Shown in pieces: positions 49,501 through 56,791 of a stretch of 64,000 nucleotides of DNA. The stretch comes from Sphingomonas sp. CFBP 8760 (GTDB lineage Bacteria; Pseudomonadota; Alphaproteobacteria; Sphingomonadales; Sphingomonadaceae): NCBI RefSeq assembly GCF_014841615.1, contig NZ_JACYUG010000006.1, forward strand, positions 52,638-116,637. The letters run 5' to 3'. How positions within the stretch are numbered: position 1 is the stretch's first letter; each line of letters opens with the position of its first letter. Position numbers and translations under genes: made by a program. The notes beneath the pieces are model-generated. The model was not told the DNA's origin. It did no database searches and was given only the letters and a program-made list of their open reading frames with translations.

Positions 49501-49606
49501 CGGCGGGGGTGGCGGGCATCTGTTGTGCGGCGGCGGGCAGTGCCGTCAGCATCGTCGCGCCCATCAGCACAGCCAGTATCGACCGGCCGCCATTGGCATT
49601 CCTCAT
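46541..49606 (-). CDS. TonB-dependent receptor (Caulobacter-type, carbohydrate-linked)
   Basis: The 1021-residue product has a signal peptide, a low-complexity Pro/Thr linker (about 28-80), a TonB box DIVITGFRQSYTDAIRSKRN and plug AITDGISSDGLGRFPDLNVGEALQRVPGVQI, and a barrel ending in TVRTTF. This is the Caulobacter-type receptor class often linked to sugars. It lies directly upstream of the GH92 gene on the same strand and is divergent from the GntR regulator. Start 49606 is chosen because GAGGGGGG lies six bases upstream. Confidence 0.92.
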   Translation of the reverse strand: MRNANGGRSILAVLMGATMLTALPAAAQQMPATPADPAAATPAPAPADTMPTDTVPANPATPTVATPANPDQTTAADPRSLPEEGAAPGADIVITGFRQSYTDAIRSKRNEVAITDGISSDGLGRFPDLNVGEALQRVPGVQINREAEGRNATINLRGLPGEYARLTLNGVAFAEPILTEAAPLGAFNADIFSAIIVDKSPLASAQSGGLSGNVDLQIAPALSRKEGGFAKLAMEYNQLGDKFAPAATVGYNHIFSEKFAVFGVATYKRENFRRDTVQFNTYSAFTAAQAQANAGALGSYYARSTACPSCTGTTTTNGVLYNSQLRQYSRDNDGNLYTGAAGAEWKPDSNTRIGLTGFYTDRKLPKTMQYFSIVDNNAASVVTPRSSPVQLDDGRYVVTDYDFTNPDTRMSTRRLSLRQKAWGVNLKGEWSDDDWRLTSVLTASRANNRSEETSIDFDRIQTAAGNGVSGSIRTGAGEIGDLFYSLAPTPAVSSLSPTGWFWGGVADPTQFYDSTVVANRRQRLQVTGTQSYAQNDLLAYQWDAERSFDNSVLTGIQVGFRFEHNKYVSEGYRTQAFGIQTQNIDGSFLEESPGIDGFFGGKAGTTSANWQSTRFDYALDKLLPVTLYPGGALSPLGFNIRYNDNAYSLFNFSNQTDIAAGYAQAKYEVTIAGLRIRGNGGLRYEQARNSIDALNRISLTGTVGSPADFRETNYTRTYGKLLPSFIAVADISDKLLVRGAAYKTYVRPQPRQFTPATIVGNPVNGVYSVTLGNPDLKPYDSTSLDLSVEWYNRPNGIISLAGFQKRITGLIASINDPRRLCPANATTLGLGTLTVNGDLCQSSLIYTGGPVPTPFIVAASGFVNQENTVTVRGLEFNLQQSLDFLPGFLSHFGGGFNYAFTDISGRGANGQQATLPGVSKHNANVIGYYETGDYGLRLVYNVRSKYDLAAAGTVTGAARSVRARGQIDLSASYNINERISLSFDAYNLTNATRIEYENDERLIRRADYDGRTFTATVRTTF

Positions 49607-49698
49607 GGTCATCCCCCCTCGGGTTTATCGTTATCGTTCCGGCCTTTGGATCGTCCGGCCCTGTCCGAACGGTGGCGCCCGACCGTTGCGCCTACCAC

Positions 49699-49740
49699 TT
49701 GTGTAAATTGTCCGAACCTTTTGTGCAACCAATTTGGCTT
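49699..49740. promoter_or_regulatory. candidate operator between receptor and GntR genes
   Basis: Two TTGTGYAA units (49699-49706 and 49721-49728) lie 22 bases apart, followed by CCAATTTGG (49729-49737). This AT-richer patch separates the divergent receptor and FadR/GntR genes and would suit autoregulation by the GntR protein. It is inferred from spacing and symmetry only. Confidence 0.4.
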
Positions 49741-49785
49741 AAGTGCCTGTTGTATCCGCCCCGCCGCTATGGGATCGGTACCGTC

Positions 49786-50538
49786 ATGACGAAACCGACC
49801 GGAAAACTGTATCAACAGGTCGCCCAGGCGATCGCCAGGGCGATCGACGACGGGCGCTATGCGGTGGGAACCCGCCTGCCGGGCGAGCGCGAACTGGCGG
49901 AGGAATTCGCGGTCAGCCGCCATACCGTGCGCGAGGCGATGATCGCGCTGGAGATTCGCGGCATGGTGGAGGCCCGGCACGGTTCCGGCCTGTACGTGGT
50001 CGGCACGTCGACCGATGGCGGCACCCCGGCGGAACTGGATATCGGCGCGTTCGAACTGATCGAGGCGCGCATCCTGTTCGAGGGCGAGGCCGCGGCGGTC
50101 GCCGCGACGGTGATCGACGACGAGACGCTGGCGGAACTGGACCGGATTCTCGCCGACATGGCCTCGTTCGATCCCGCCAGTGCCGAGGCGATGGAGACCG
50201 ATCGCCGTTTCCACCTCTGCATCGCGGAGGCGACCGGCAACACCGTCATCAGCACCGTCGTCGCGATGCTATGGTCGCTGCGCGATCGCGCCCCGCTCAG
50301 CGCGCACATGTTCGCGGAGGCGCGGCGGGAGGGTATCCACCCGCGGGTCGACGAACACCGGCTGATCGTCGACGCCCTTCGCGCCCGCGATTCGGCGCTG
50401 GCCCGCAAGACGATGCGCGATCACCTGCGCCGCGTGGTGGAGGACCTGTTGGCCGCGACCGAGGTGGAGGTGCTGCGCCGCGCCCGGTCGGAGATCGAGG
50501 ACCAGCGCGGCATGGTCGCCAAACGCCTCCACGCCTGA
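49786..50538 (+). CDS. FadR/GntR-family transcriptional regulator
   Basis: The 250-residue product has a GntR winged helix (residues about 1-75: YQQVAQAIARAIDDGRYAVGTRLPGERELAEEFAVSRHTVREAMIALE) and an FCD ligand-binding domain with ETDRRFHLCIAEATGN and DEHRLIVDALRARD supplying metal-binding His/Asp residues. UxuR/ExuR-like regulators of this type respond to hexuronates or their products. The nearby uxuA and receptor are its likely targets. Confidence 0.9.
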   Translation: MTKPTGKLYQQVAQAIARAIDDGRYAVGTRLPGERELAEEFAVSRHTVREAMIALEIRGMVEARHGSGLYVVGTSTDGGTPAELDIGAFELIEARILFEGEAAAVAATVIDDETLAELDRILADMASFDPASAEAMETDRRFHLCIAEATGNTVISTVVAMLWSLRDRAPLSAHMFAEARREGIHPRVDEHRLIVDALRARDSALARKTMRDHLRRVVEDLLAATEVEVLRRARSEIEDQRGMVAKRLHA

Positions 50539-50578
50539 CGGCGGGCCTTTGGAGCAGGACGACACGACCTGCCCCGAT

Positions 50579-50645
50579 CCGTCATTGCTTCGCTGCGCTC
50601 GCCATGACGGACATCTGGTTCAACGTGATGACATCGGATTCTGGA
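50579..50645. repeat. palindromic repeat half-element with conserved tail, copy B
   Basis: CCGTCATTGCTTCGC...GCGCTCGCCATGACGG (50579-50610) equals only the right half of copy A, with a 7-base CCGTCAT/ATGACGG closing match. The tail GGTTCAACGTGATGACATCG follows. It lies between the convergent GntR and small-membrane-protein genes. Confidence 0.85.
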
Positions 50646-50657
50646 ACGAGCGACCCA

Positions 50658-50825
50658 TCAGAACAGGAAGGTGTAGAAGCAGGTGAAGAACGCCGCGAAA
50701 CTCAGCAGGAACAGCTTCACGTCCTGATCGCCGTTCTTCGCCGGCCGCGGTGCGGGCGGTGGCGGCAGGGCGCGGCGCATCGGGTGGCGGGCGGCTTCGT
50801 TGGTCAGGACGAGACGTCTGGTCAT
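50658..50825 (-). CDS. 55-residue single-pass membrane protein
   Basis: The frame starts at the ATG ending at 50825 and stops at 50658. It has a basic start (MTRRLVLTNEAARHPMRRA), a proline-rich middle (LPPPPAPRPAK), and one C-terminal membrane helix (VKLFLLSFAAFFTCFYTFLF). The pattern resembles small membrane proteins widespread in sphingomonads, from memory. The function is unknown. Third positions are GC-rich, supporting real coding. Confidence 0.65.
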   Translation of the reverse strand: MTRRLVLTNEAARHPMRRALPPPPAPRPAKNGDQDVKLFLLSFAAFFTCFYTFLF

Positions 50826-50963
50826 GGCGACACGTTAACGCCCTGTTTACGATTTCGGCCAGCGGCGAAGATGGTTAACCGCGTCCCGTCCCAACCCGGC
50901 ACGGAATCCGCCGCCGCCTCCCCCGCTTGAGTATCCCCCCGTTCCGCGCCACAACCCCCTGCC

Positions 50964-52250
50964 ATGTCGATCCTTTTCGCGCTTGCTGCCGCTGCCGCCC
51001 CCGCCCCCGCCCCCGCTCCCGCGCTACCATCCCCCTCCCCCGCCAGGCTGCGCGCCGACGTGGCGGCGATGGTCGGATTCGGCACCCGCCACACCGCCTC
51101 CACCACCACCGATCCGCGGCGCGGCATCGGCGCGGCGCGCGACTGGGCGGCGGCGCGATTCGCGGCGATCGGGCGGACCTGCGGCGGCTGCATCCGGGTG
51201 GAGAGGATCGAACGCTCCTTCACCGGCCCGCGCGCGCCCGGCGGCGTCATGGTGCAGGACGTGCTGGGCATCCAGCCGGGCCGCGATCCCAACCGCGTCG
51301 TCATCATCGGCGCGCATATCGACAGCCGCGTCACCGACGTGATGGATACGACCAGCGACGCGCCGGGCGCCAACGATGACGCATCGGGCGTGGCCCTGGT
51401 GCTGGAGGCGGCGCGCCTGCTCGCCGGGCGGCAGTTCGACGCGACGATCGTCTATGCCGTCTTCTCCGGCGAGGAGCAGGGGCTATGGGGCGCGACGCTG
51501 CTGGCGGATACCGCGAAGGCGCGCGGATGGCAGGTGTCGGCGATGCTCAACAACGACATCGTCGGCAACACGATCGGCCAGGGCGGCGCGCGCGAGGCGC
51601 GCTGGGTGCGCGTCTTCTCGGAGGGTATCCGCTCGTCGGAGGACATGCCCCAGCAGATCGCCCGGCGCGGCAATGGCGGCGAGGACGACGGCCCCAGCCG
51701 CGCGCTGGCCAAGGCGATCGACGGCGTCGCGGCGCGCGGGCGCTTCGGCCTCGACGTGTTCCTCGATCGCCGGCCCGACCGGTTCGGGCGCGGCGGCGAT
51801 CACGAACCGTTCCTGAAGCTCGGCTATCCCGCCGTCCGCTTCTCCGTCGCCAACGAGAACTGGGACGCGCAGCATCAGGACCTGCGCACCGAGGGCGGCA
51901 CCGTGTTCGGCGACACGATCGACCGGATGGACTTCGCCTATCTGGGCAAGGTGACCGCGATCAACACCGCGACGCTTGCCCGCCTCGCCGCCGCCCCCGC
52001 CGCGCCGGCCACCGCGACCATCTCCGGCGCCCTGTCGCGCGATACGAAGGTGGTGTGGGCACCGGTGCCGGGCGCGGTCCGCTATCGCCTGCACTGGCGG
52101 CGCAACGACACCGCCGACTGGACCGGTCACCGCGACGTGACGGGCACGCAGGCGATCCTGCTGCAGACGCCGGTCGACGATCACTTCGTCGGCGTATCGG
52201 CGCTGGGCGCGGACGGATCGGAGAGCCTCGTCACCTTCGCGGGGCGGTAG
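50964..52250 (+). CDS. M28 family zinc aminopeptidase, exported
   Basis: The 428-residue product has a short signal peptide and Ala/Pro linker, then an M28 domain with zinc ligands visible in GAHIDSRVTD, APGANDDASG, SGEEQGLWG, LNNDIVG and GGDHEPFLKLG. From about residue 355 a fibronectin type III-like domain follows (VVWAPVPGAVRYRLHWRRN). It would trim amino acids or peptides outside the cytoplasm. Confidence 0.88.
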   Translation: MSILFALAAAAAPAPAPAPALPSPSPARLRADVAAMVGFGTRHTASTTTDPRRGIGAARDWAAARFAAIGRTCGGCIRVERIERSFTGPRAPGGVMVQDVLGIQPGRDPNRVVIIGAHIDSRVTDVMDTTSDAPGANDDASGVALVLEAARLLAGRQFDATIVYAVFSGEEQGLWGATLLADTAKARGWQVSAMLNNDIVGNTIGQGGAREARWVRVFSEGIRSSEDMPQQIARRGNGGEDDGPSRALAKAIDGVAARGRFGLDVFLDRRPDRFGRGGDHEPFLKLGYPAVRFSVANENWDAQHQDLRTEGGTVFGDTIDRMDFAYLGKVTAINTATLARLAAAPAAPATATISGALSRDTKVVWAPVPGAVRYRLHWRRNDTADWTGHRDVTGTQAILLQTPVDDHFVGVSALGADGSESLVTFAGR

Positions 52251-52267
52251 GGGCTACCCGCCCCCAT

Positions 52268-52382
52268 CCGCCATCGCGAGCGCAGCGAAGCAATCGGGGG
52301 CGTCACGCACCGGGCGCTGGATTGCTTCGCTCCGCTCGCAACGACGAACGTCCGGTTCAACCTGATGTCATCCGGCTCTGGC
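52268..52382. repeat. palindromic repeat with conserved tail, copy C
   Basis: A diverged copy: CGCGAGCGCAGCGAAGCAATC then CTGGATTGCTTCGCTCCGC (left half from 52268, right half 52316-52347). The tail GGTTCAACCTGATGTCATCC follows. It lies between the convergent M28 and msrC genes. Confidence 0.85.
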
Positions 52383-52604
52383 ACTGGATTGCGTCGTCAT
52401 GCTCGGCGGATGACGGCATGTGCAGCAACCCGGCAATGCCGCCCCGCGGGAGTTGGTACGGGGCGGCATCGCGGTCACTCCCGGTAAAGGAGTCCGAACG
52501 GTGACTGTTACGGCCCCCACCCGGCCGCACTATCTTCCGTCTGGTACAAAACTACCACCGATCCACGGCCGACGCCAGCCGTACTTCGTCCCGGTTCGGT
52601 TCAA

Positions 52605-52646
52605 AGTCTGTTGGAAACTCGCCCTTTCGCGAGTTTCCAACAGACT
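52605..52646 (-). terminator. 18-bp perfect stem-loop after msrC
   Basis: AGTCTGTTGGAAACTCGC (52605-52622) pairs perfectly with 52629-52646 over a six-base loop. It starts two bases past the msrC stop on the minus strand and is followed by only TTT, so it may end transcription or protect the mRNA 3' end. Such a long perfect stem is rare in this window. Confidence 0.6.
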
Positions 52647-52647
52647 G

Positions 52648-53127
52648 TCAGATCCGCGCCGCCAGCACCGCCGCCAGCGCCTCGCATCCCGCCACGTCCT
52701 CCGCATCGAACCGGGCCGGCACCGGGCTGTCCAGGTCGAGCACGCCCAGCACCACCCCGTCCCGTACCAGCGGCACCACCAGTTCGGACCGGCTGTCCGC
52801 ATCGCAGGCGATATGGCCGGGAAAGGCGTGGACATCGTCCACCCGCTGCGTCTCGCGCGTCGCGGCGGCGGTGCCGCACACGCCGCGCCCCACGGGGATG
52901 CGGATGCACGCCGCCTTGCCCTGGAACGGCCCCAGCACCAGTTCGCCCGCCACCATGCGATAGAATCCGGCCCAGTTCAGGTCGGGCAGATACTGCCACA
53001 GCAGCGCCGCCGCGTTTGCCATGTTGGCGATCCCGTCCGCCTCCCCCGCGGTCAGCGCGTCGAGCGCGGCGTGGAGATCGTGGTAGAGTTCGGCCTTGGA
53101 ACCGGCGGTCACATCGAACTGGTACAT
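52648..53127 (-). CDS. msrC: free methionine-(R)-sulfoxide reductase (GAF domain)
   Basis: The 159-residue GAF protein matches fRMsr/YebR: LPDLNWAGFYRM, GPFQGKAACIRIPVGRGVCGTAAAT and GHIACDADSRSELVVPL, with the three redox cysteines in place. It reduces free methionine-R-sulfoxide in oxidative-stress repair. The ATG follows a GGAAGACGAG site. It lies 11 bases downstream of arfB on the same strand. Confidence 0.92.
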   Translation of the reverse strand: MYQFDVTAGSKAELYHDLHAALDALTAGEADGIANMANAAALLWQYLPDLNWAGFYRMVAGELVLGPFQGKAACIRIPVGRGVCGTAAATRETQRVDDVHAFPGHIACDADSRSELVVPLVRDGVVLGVLDLDSPVPARFDAEDVAGCEALAAVLAARI

Positions 53128-53138
53128 CTCGTCTTCCT

Positions 53139-53561
53139 TCAGTCGCGCACCTTGCCGCGTCCCGCCTTCACCGCCGACCGGCGGGTCTTGCCGTCGACGC
53201 GGCGGGTCTGCGAGGCGCGGGTGGGTTTGGTCGGGCGGCGCTTCTTGGGCACGATCGTCGCCTCGCGGATCATCGCGACCAGCCGTTCGCGCACCTCCTG
53301 CCGGTTGAGCAGTTGCGAGCGCGCGCCCTCGCTGCGCAGCACCAGCACGCCCGCCTGCGTCATCCGCGATCCGGCCAGCGCGGCCAGGCGCAGCTTCACC
53401 GCCTCGGGCAGATTGGGTGAACTCGCCACGTCGAACCGCAGCAGCACCGCGCTGTCGGTGGTGTTGACATGCTGCCCGCCCGGCCCGCCGGCGCGGGTGA
53501 AGCTTTCGTCCAGTTCGCCCTCGTCGATGGCGATCGCGCGGGTGATCGGGATCAGCGGCAT
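53139..53561 (-). CDS. arfB: ribosome-rescue peptidyl-tRNA hydrolase ArfB
   Basis: The 140-residue product has the GGQ motif in SFTRAGGPGGQHVNTTDSAV and a long basic C-terminal tail (KKRRPTKPTRASQTRR...), as in ArfB/YaeJ. It enters stalled ribosomes and hydrolyses peptidyl-tRNA without a codon. It lies three bases from the RluA-type gene upstream and next to msrC, so the three are probably one transcript. Confidence 0.93.
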   Translation of the reverse strand: MPLIPITRAIAIDEGELDESFTRAGGPGGQHVNTTDSAVLLRFDVASSPNLPEAVKLRLAALAGSRMTQAGVLVLRSEGARSQLLNRQEVRERLVAMIREATIVPKKRRPTKPTRASQTRRVDGKTRRSAVKAGRGKVRD

Positions 53562-53564
53562 CGG

Positions 53565-54242
53565 TCAGGCGGGGACGGCAAGGTCCCATGCACCGAACCG
53601 CTCGGGGAACGGCGCCTCGGCGCGGATCGGTTCCTTGCCCGGCCGCTGCACCACCAGTTCGATGCCGTGCAGCATCATCCCCGGCCCCGACCGCGCCGGC
53701 GGACCGCTGCGATCCGCCCGGCCATAGACCGGGTCGCCGACCACCGGCACGCCCAGCCCGCTGGCGGCATGGACGCGGATCTGGTGGGTGCGGCCGGTTT
53801 CCGGCTTGAACTCCACCAGCGTGCGGCCGTCCCGCTCTTCCAGCGCGCGCCAGTGGCTGCGGGCGGATTTGCCGCGCGGATCGGGCACCATGCGCCAGCC
53901 GTCCTCGGCGGTGCTGGTCTTGCCCAGCGCCATGTCGACCGTCCCCTCACCGGTCACGATGCCGTCGAGGATCGCGATATAGCGTTTCTCGACCAGCCCG
54001 CCCTCGAACGCCTGCTGGAACCGCGCCGCCGCCTTGGGATTGCGCGCCAGCAACAGGCAGCCGCTGGTATCGCGGTCCAGCCGGTGGACCGCGGTCGGCC
54101 AGCGCTGGAACCCGAACCGCAGCGATTCGAGATGGTTTTCGAGGCTGATCGCGCCATCGCGCGGTTTGTCGACGGGAAGCCCGGCGGGCTTGTCGATCAC
54201 CAACGCCTCGCCATCGAGGAAGAGGACACGGTCACCATGCAT
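53565..54242 (-). CDS. RluA-family pseudouridine synthase
   Basis: The 225-residue product has the catalytic motif HRLDRDTSGCLLLARN near residue 52 and family segments IDKPAGLPVDKP and KPETGRTHQIRVH. It lacks an S4 domain and is short for RluD, so it resembles the RluA/TruC subgroup. It modifies uridine in rRNA or tRNA. An AAGGAG site precedes the ATG. The 49-base gap to the M15 peptidase gene is a divergent promoter region. Confidence 0.88.
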   Translation of the reverse strand: MHGDRVLFLDGEALVIDKPAGLPVDKPRDGAISLENHLESLRFGFQRWPTAVHRLDRDTSGCLLLARNPKAAARFQQAFEGGLVEKRYIAILDGIVTGEGTVDMALGKTSTAEDGWRMVPDPRGKSARSHWRALEERDGRTLVEFKPETGRTHQIRVHAASGLGVPVVGDPVYGRADRSGPPARSGPGMMLHGIELVVQRPGKEPIRAEAPFPERFGAWDLAVPA

Positions 54243-54291
54243 GGCGGCTCCTTGCCACCCTATGGCGCGACATGCCAGAGGCGTGAGGGTG

Positions 54292-55029
54292 ATGCTGGCG
54301 TTTCTCCTTGCCCAGGCGATGGCCACCCCCGCGCCCGGCCCCGCACCAGGCTCCACGCCAGGCCCCGTGTCCGACGGCCGCGTGCTCGGGCATTTCGCCT
54401 ATGGCGACGTCGCGCCCGACGAACTGGTGACGGTGCCCGCCGACCTGGCGGTCCGCGCCTGCCGCGTCCGGCGCGAGATGCTGCCCGATCTCCAGCGACT
54501 GATCGCCGCCGCCGCGGCCGATCCGGCGGCGGGGGGTCGCATCCTCGCGCTGTCGTGCCACCGCTCGATCGCGCGCCAGTCCTCGGTGTTCGCCACCGGT
54601 GGCGAGGGGGATGCGGAATCGCGCGCGATCTCGGTCGCGCCGCCCGGCCATAGCGAACATACCACCGGCTTCGCGGTCGACTTCGCGGTGCGCCCCCATG
54701 GCGGCTGCCCGGATATCGAGGCGTGCATGGCGGCGCTGCCCCCGGCGCGCTGGCTGATCGCCAACGGTCCCCGCTTCGGCTTCGAACTCAGCTTCCCGCC
54801 CGGCAATGCGCAGCGGGTGAAGTGGGAACCATGGCACTGGCGCTGGGTCGGCACGACCGCGTCGATCCCCGGCGCGGCGAAGGCGCGGTTCCTGTTCGCC
54901 CGCGCCCGCGCCGCCTTTCCCGCCGATCCCGGCATCCGTCCGCCGCCGCGGATCGTGCTGACCGGGCAGCCTTCGCCCCCCGTCCTCGCGCCGCCGGTGA
55001 AGGACAAGAAGAAGAAGCGCCGCCGCTGA
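54292..55029 (+). CDS. M15 family D-Ala-D-Ala carboxypeptidase-like protein
   Basis: The 245-residue product carries the VanY-type zinc motif SEHTTGFAVDFAV with upstream SCHRS, and the EPWHWRW ligand motif. M15 enzymes trim peptidoglycan stem peptides. The N-terminus has a short hydrophobic stretch and Pro/Ala-rich linker; the C-terminus ends in a basic KKKKRRR tail, odd for an exported enzyme. Starts at 54289 or 54283 (GTG) are possible. Confidence 0.82.
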   Translation: MLAFLLAQAMATPAPGPAPGSTPGPVSDGRVLGHFAYGDVAPDELVTVPADLAVRACRVRREMLPDLQRLIAAAAADPAAGGRILALSCHRSIARQSSVFATGGEGDAESRAISVAPPGHSEHTTGFAVDFAVRPHGGCPDIEACMAALPPARWLIANGPRFGFELSFPPGNAQRVKWEPWHWRWVGTTASIPGAAKARFLFARARAAFPADPGIRPPPRIVLTGQPSPPVLAPPVKDKKKKRRR

Positions 55030-55077
55030 TCCGCGCGCGAAGCGTTCAAGGGGCGCGCACCGCCAAACATTATATAC

Positions 55078-55168
55078 CTCCCCGGCGAAGGCCGGGGTCC
55101 AGTGGGCACGTCTCCGGCGATGGACCGCCACCGTTACCCGACTGGACCCCGGCCTCCGCCGGGGAAGT
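55078..55168. repeat. palindromic repeat (CCCCGGC..GCCGGGG type)
   Basis: CTCCCCGGCGAAGGCCGGGG then TCCAGT (from 55078) is mirrored by ACTGGACCCCGG then CCTCCGCCGGGGAAG (55141-55167). The halves are about 37 bases apart, with each half itself a smaller hairpin. This is a second palindromic repeat type, different from copies A-D. It lies between the convergent M15 and wrbA genes. Confidence 0.85.
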
Positions 55169-55236
55169 GGCCCGTAATCGTCGTTACGGCAAACTCACCA
55201 CGCTCCCCCCCTTGCCGGAAAGGAGCGTGGCAAGCC

Positions 55237-55839
55237 TCACCCCGCCAGCTTCGCCGCCGTTTCGGCGATGCGCTTGCCCTGATAGCGGGCGCCGTCCAGT
55301 TCCACCGCGCTCGGCTGGCGCGAGCCGTCGCCATCGGCCAGCGTCGACGCACCGTAAGGCGTGCCGCCCTTCACCTCGTCCAGCCCGTTCTGGCCGGCGA
55401 ACCCGTAATCCAGCCCGACGATCGTCATGCCGTGGTGGAGCAGGTTGGTGATGATCGAGAACAATGTCGTCTCCTGCCCGCCATGCTGGCTGGCAGTGGA
55501 GGTGAACGCGCCGCCGACCTTGCCGATCAGCTTGCCCTGGAACCACAGGCCACCGGTCGTGTCCCAGAACGCCGCCATCTGGCTGGGCATCCGGCCGTAC
55601 CGGGTCGGCGCGCCGACGATGATCGCGTCGTAATTCGCCAGTGCGTCCGGCCCCTCGATCTCGGCATGCTTGGTGTCGGTCTTGAAGTGCGCGGCCTCGA
55701 CCACCGCCCGGGGCGCGGTTTCGGCGACGCGGCGGATGTCCACCTCGGCCCCGCCGGCACGCGCGCCCTCGGCGACGGCATCCGCCATCTGCTCGATATG
55801 GCCGTAGGACGAGTAATAGAGCACGAGTACCTTGGTCAT
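55237..55839 (-). CDS. wrbA: NAD(P)H:quinone oxidoreductase, WrbA type
   Basis: The 200-residue flavodoxin-fold protein has the FMN loop [30 protein letters not shown] and [15 protein letters not shown] of WrbA. It reduces quinones by two electrons with NAD(P)H. It lies 41 bases downstream of the pirin gene on the same strand; both are probably controlled by the divergent LysR regulator. Confidence 0.93.
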   Translation of the reverse strand: MTKVLVLYYSSYGHIEQMADAVAEGARAGGAEVDIRRVAETAPRAVVEAAHFKTDTKHAEIEGPDALANYDAIIVGAPTRYGRMPSQMAAFWDTTGGLWFQGKLIGKVGGAFTSTASQHGGQETTLFSIITNLLHHGMTIVGLDYGFAGQNGLDEVKGGTPYGASTLADGDGSRQPSAVELDGARYQGKRIAETAAKLAG

Positions 55840-55880
55840 GATGATTTCCTTCGACAGGTGAAAGTCAGGCAGCTGTAAAC

Positions 55881-56594
55881 TCAGGCGGCGTCGACCAGGA
55901 CGATCTCGGCGGCCTCGGTCGCGGTGATCGTCACCGTTCCCGCCGACAACGCCACACCGTCGCGGGCGTTCACCGTCTCGCCGTCGATCGTCAGCGTACC
56001 CGTGGCGGGCACCAGATAGGCGTGGCGACCTGCGCCGACGGTGTGCGTCACGCTTTCCCCCGCCTGCAACGTCGCGGCCAGCACGCGCGCCTCCGCCCGG
56101 ATGCGCAGCGCGTCGGTGTCCTCGGCGAAGCCGCTGGCCAGCACGGTCAGCTTGCCGGACCGCTCGTCCTTGGGGAACGGGCGGGCGCCCCAGCTCGGCT
56201 CGCCGCCGCGGGTGGTGGGCTCGACCCAGATCTGGAACAGCGTCGTCGCCTCTTCCTCGACATTGTATTCGGCATGGCGGACGCCCGATCCGGCGCTCAT
56301 CACCTGCACGTCGCCCGCCGCGGTGCGGCCGGTGTTGCCCAGCGAATCCTGATGCGTGATCGCGCCGGTGCGGACATAGGTGATGATCTCCATGTCGCGG
56401 TGCGGATGCGGCGGAAACCCCGAATTGGGGGCGATGACATCGTCGTTCCACACCCGGATCGCGCCCCAGCCCATCCGGTCGGGATCGTGATAGCTGGCGA
56501 ACGAGAAGTGGTGCCGCGCATCCAGCCAGCCATGGTTCGCATGGCCGAGGCTGTCGAAGGTGCGGCGATCGATCTTGGTCATGGTGTCGGACAT
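55881..56594 (-). CDS. pirin family protein
   Basis: The 237-residue bicupin has the metal ligands in [16 protein letters not shown] and the RHAEYN segment (His/Glu). Pirins act as quercetin dioxygenases or redox sensors. The start [13 protein letters not shown] follows a GGGAG site; an extension to 56639 has none. It is the first gene after the divergent LysR promoter, followed by wrbA. Confidence 0.92.
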   Translation of the reverse strand: MSDTMTKIDRRTFDSLGHANHGWLDARHHFSFASYHDPDRMGWGAIRVWNDDVIAPNSGFPPHPHRDMEIITYVRTGAITHQDSLGNTGRTAAGDVQVMSAGSGVRHAEYNVEEEATTLFQIWVEPTTRGGEPSWGARPFPKDERSGKLTVLASGFAEDTDALRIRAEARVLAATLQAGESVTHTVGAGRHAYLVPATGTLTIDGETVNARDGVALSAGTVTITATEAAEIVLVDAA

Positions 56595-56644
56595 GATGCT
56601 AACTCCCTTGGTTGCCCCCAAGATAGGCGATCGCATCACGCCGT

Positions 56645-56678
56645 AAACGGAAACGATAGAAAACGATCGTTTCCGTTT
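56645..56678. promoter_or_regulatory. perfect 13-bp inverted repeat between pirin and LysR genes
   Basis: AAACGGAAACGAT (56645-56657) is mirrored as ATCGTTTCCGTTT (56666-56678) over an eight-base spacer. It lies 50 bases before the pirin start and 114 bases before the LysR start. LysR regulators bind inverted repeats in divergent promoters, so this is a strong candidate operator. Confidence 0.75.
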
Positions 56679-56791
56679 GCTGGATTAACCAAGGTTCACC
56701 CGCCGCCCGAACACGCGCCGCGATCGCCGAATTGCTATCGACGCCCGCTGCCAAAACGGCGACACAGCCACGGCAATACAGGAACCCCGTC

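Larger units (their letters stand above)
52251..52647. other. gene-free stretch between M28 and msrC genes
   Basis: It holds palindromic repeat copy C, an 11-bp hairpin (ATGCCGCCCCG at 52436-52446 with its complement at 52459-52469), and an 18-bp stem-loop next to the msrC stop. A GTG frame starting at 52501 has a good AAAGGAG site but runs antisense through msrC and was not accepted. Confidence 0.6.

Noticed and set aside
46394..49789. Very long plus-strand open frame antisense to the second TonB-dependent receptor
   Set aside because: The predicted protein is Arg/Gly/Ala-rich without any family motif, a normal shadow of a GC-rich gene; the minus-strand receptor has a signal peptide, plug and barrel.
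52501..53727. Plus-strand GTG frame with a good AAAGGAG site before msrC
   Set aside because: It runs antisense through msrC and arfB with no family resemblance after the first residues; probably chance.
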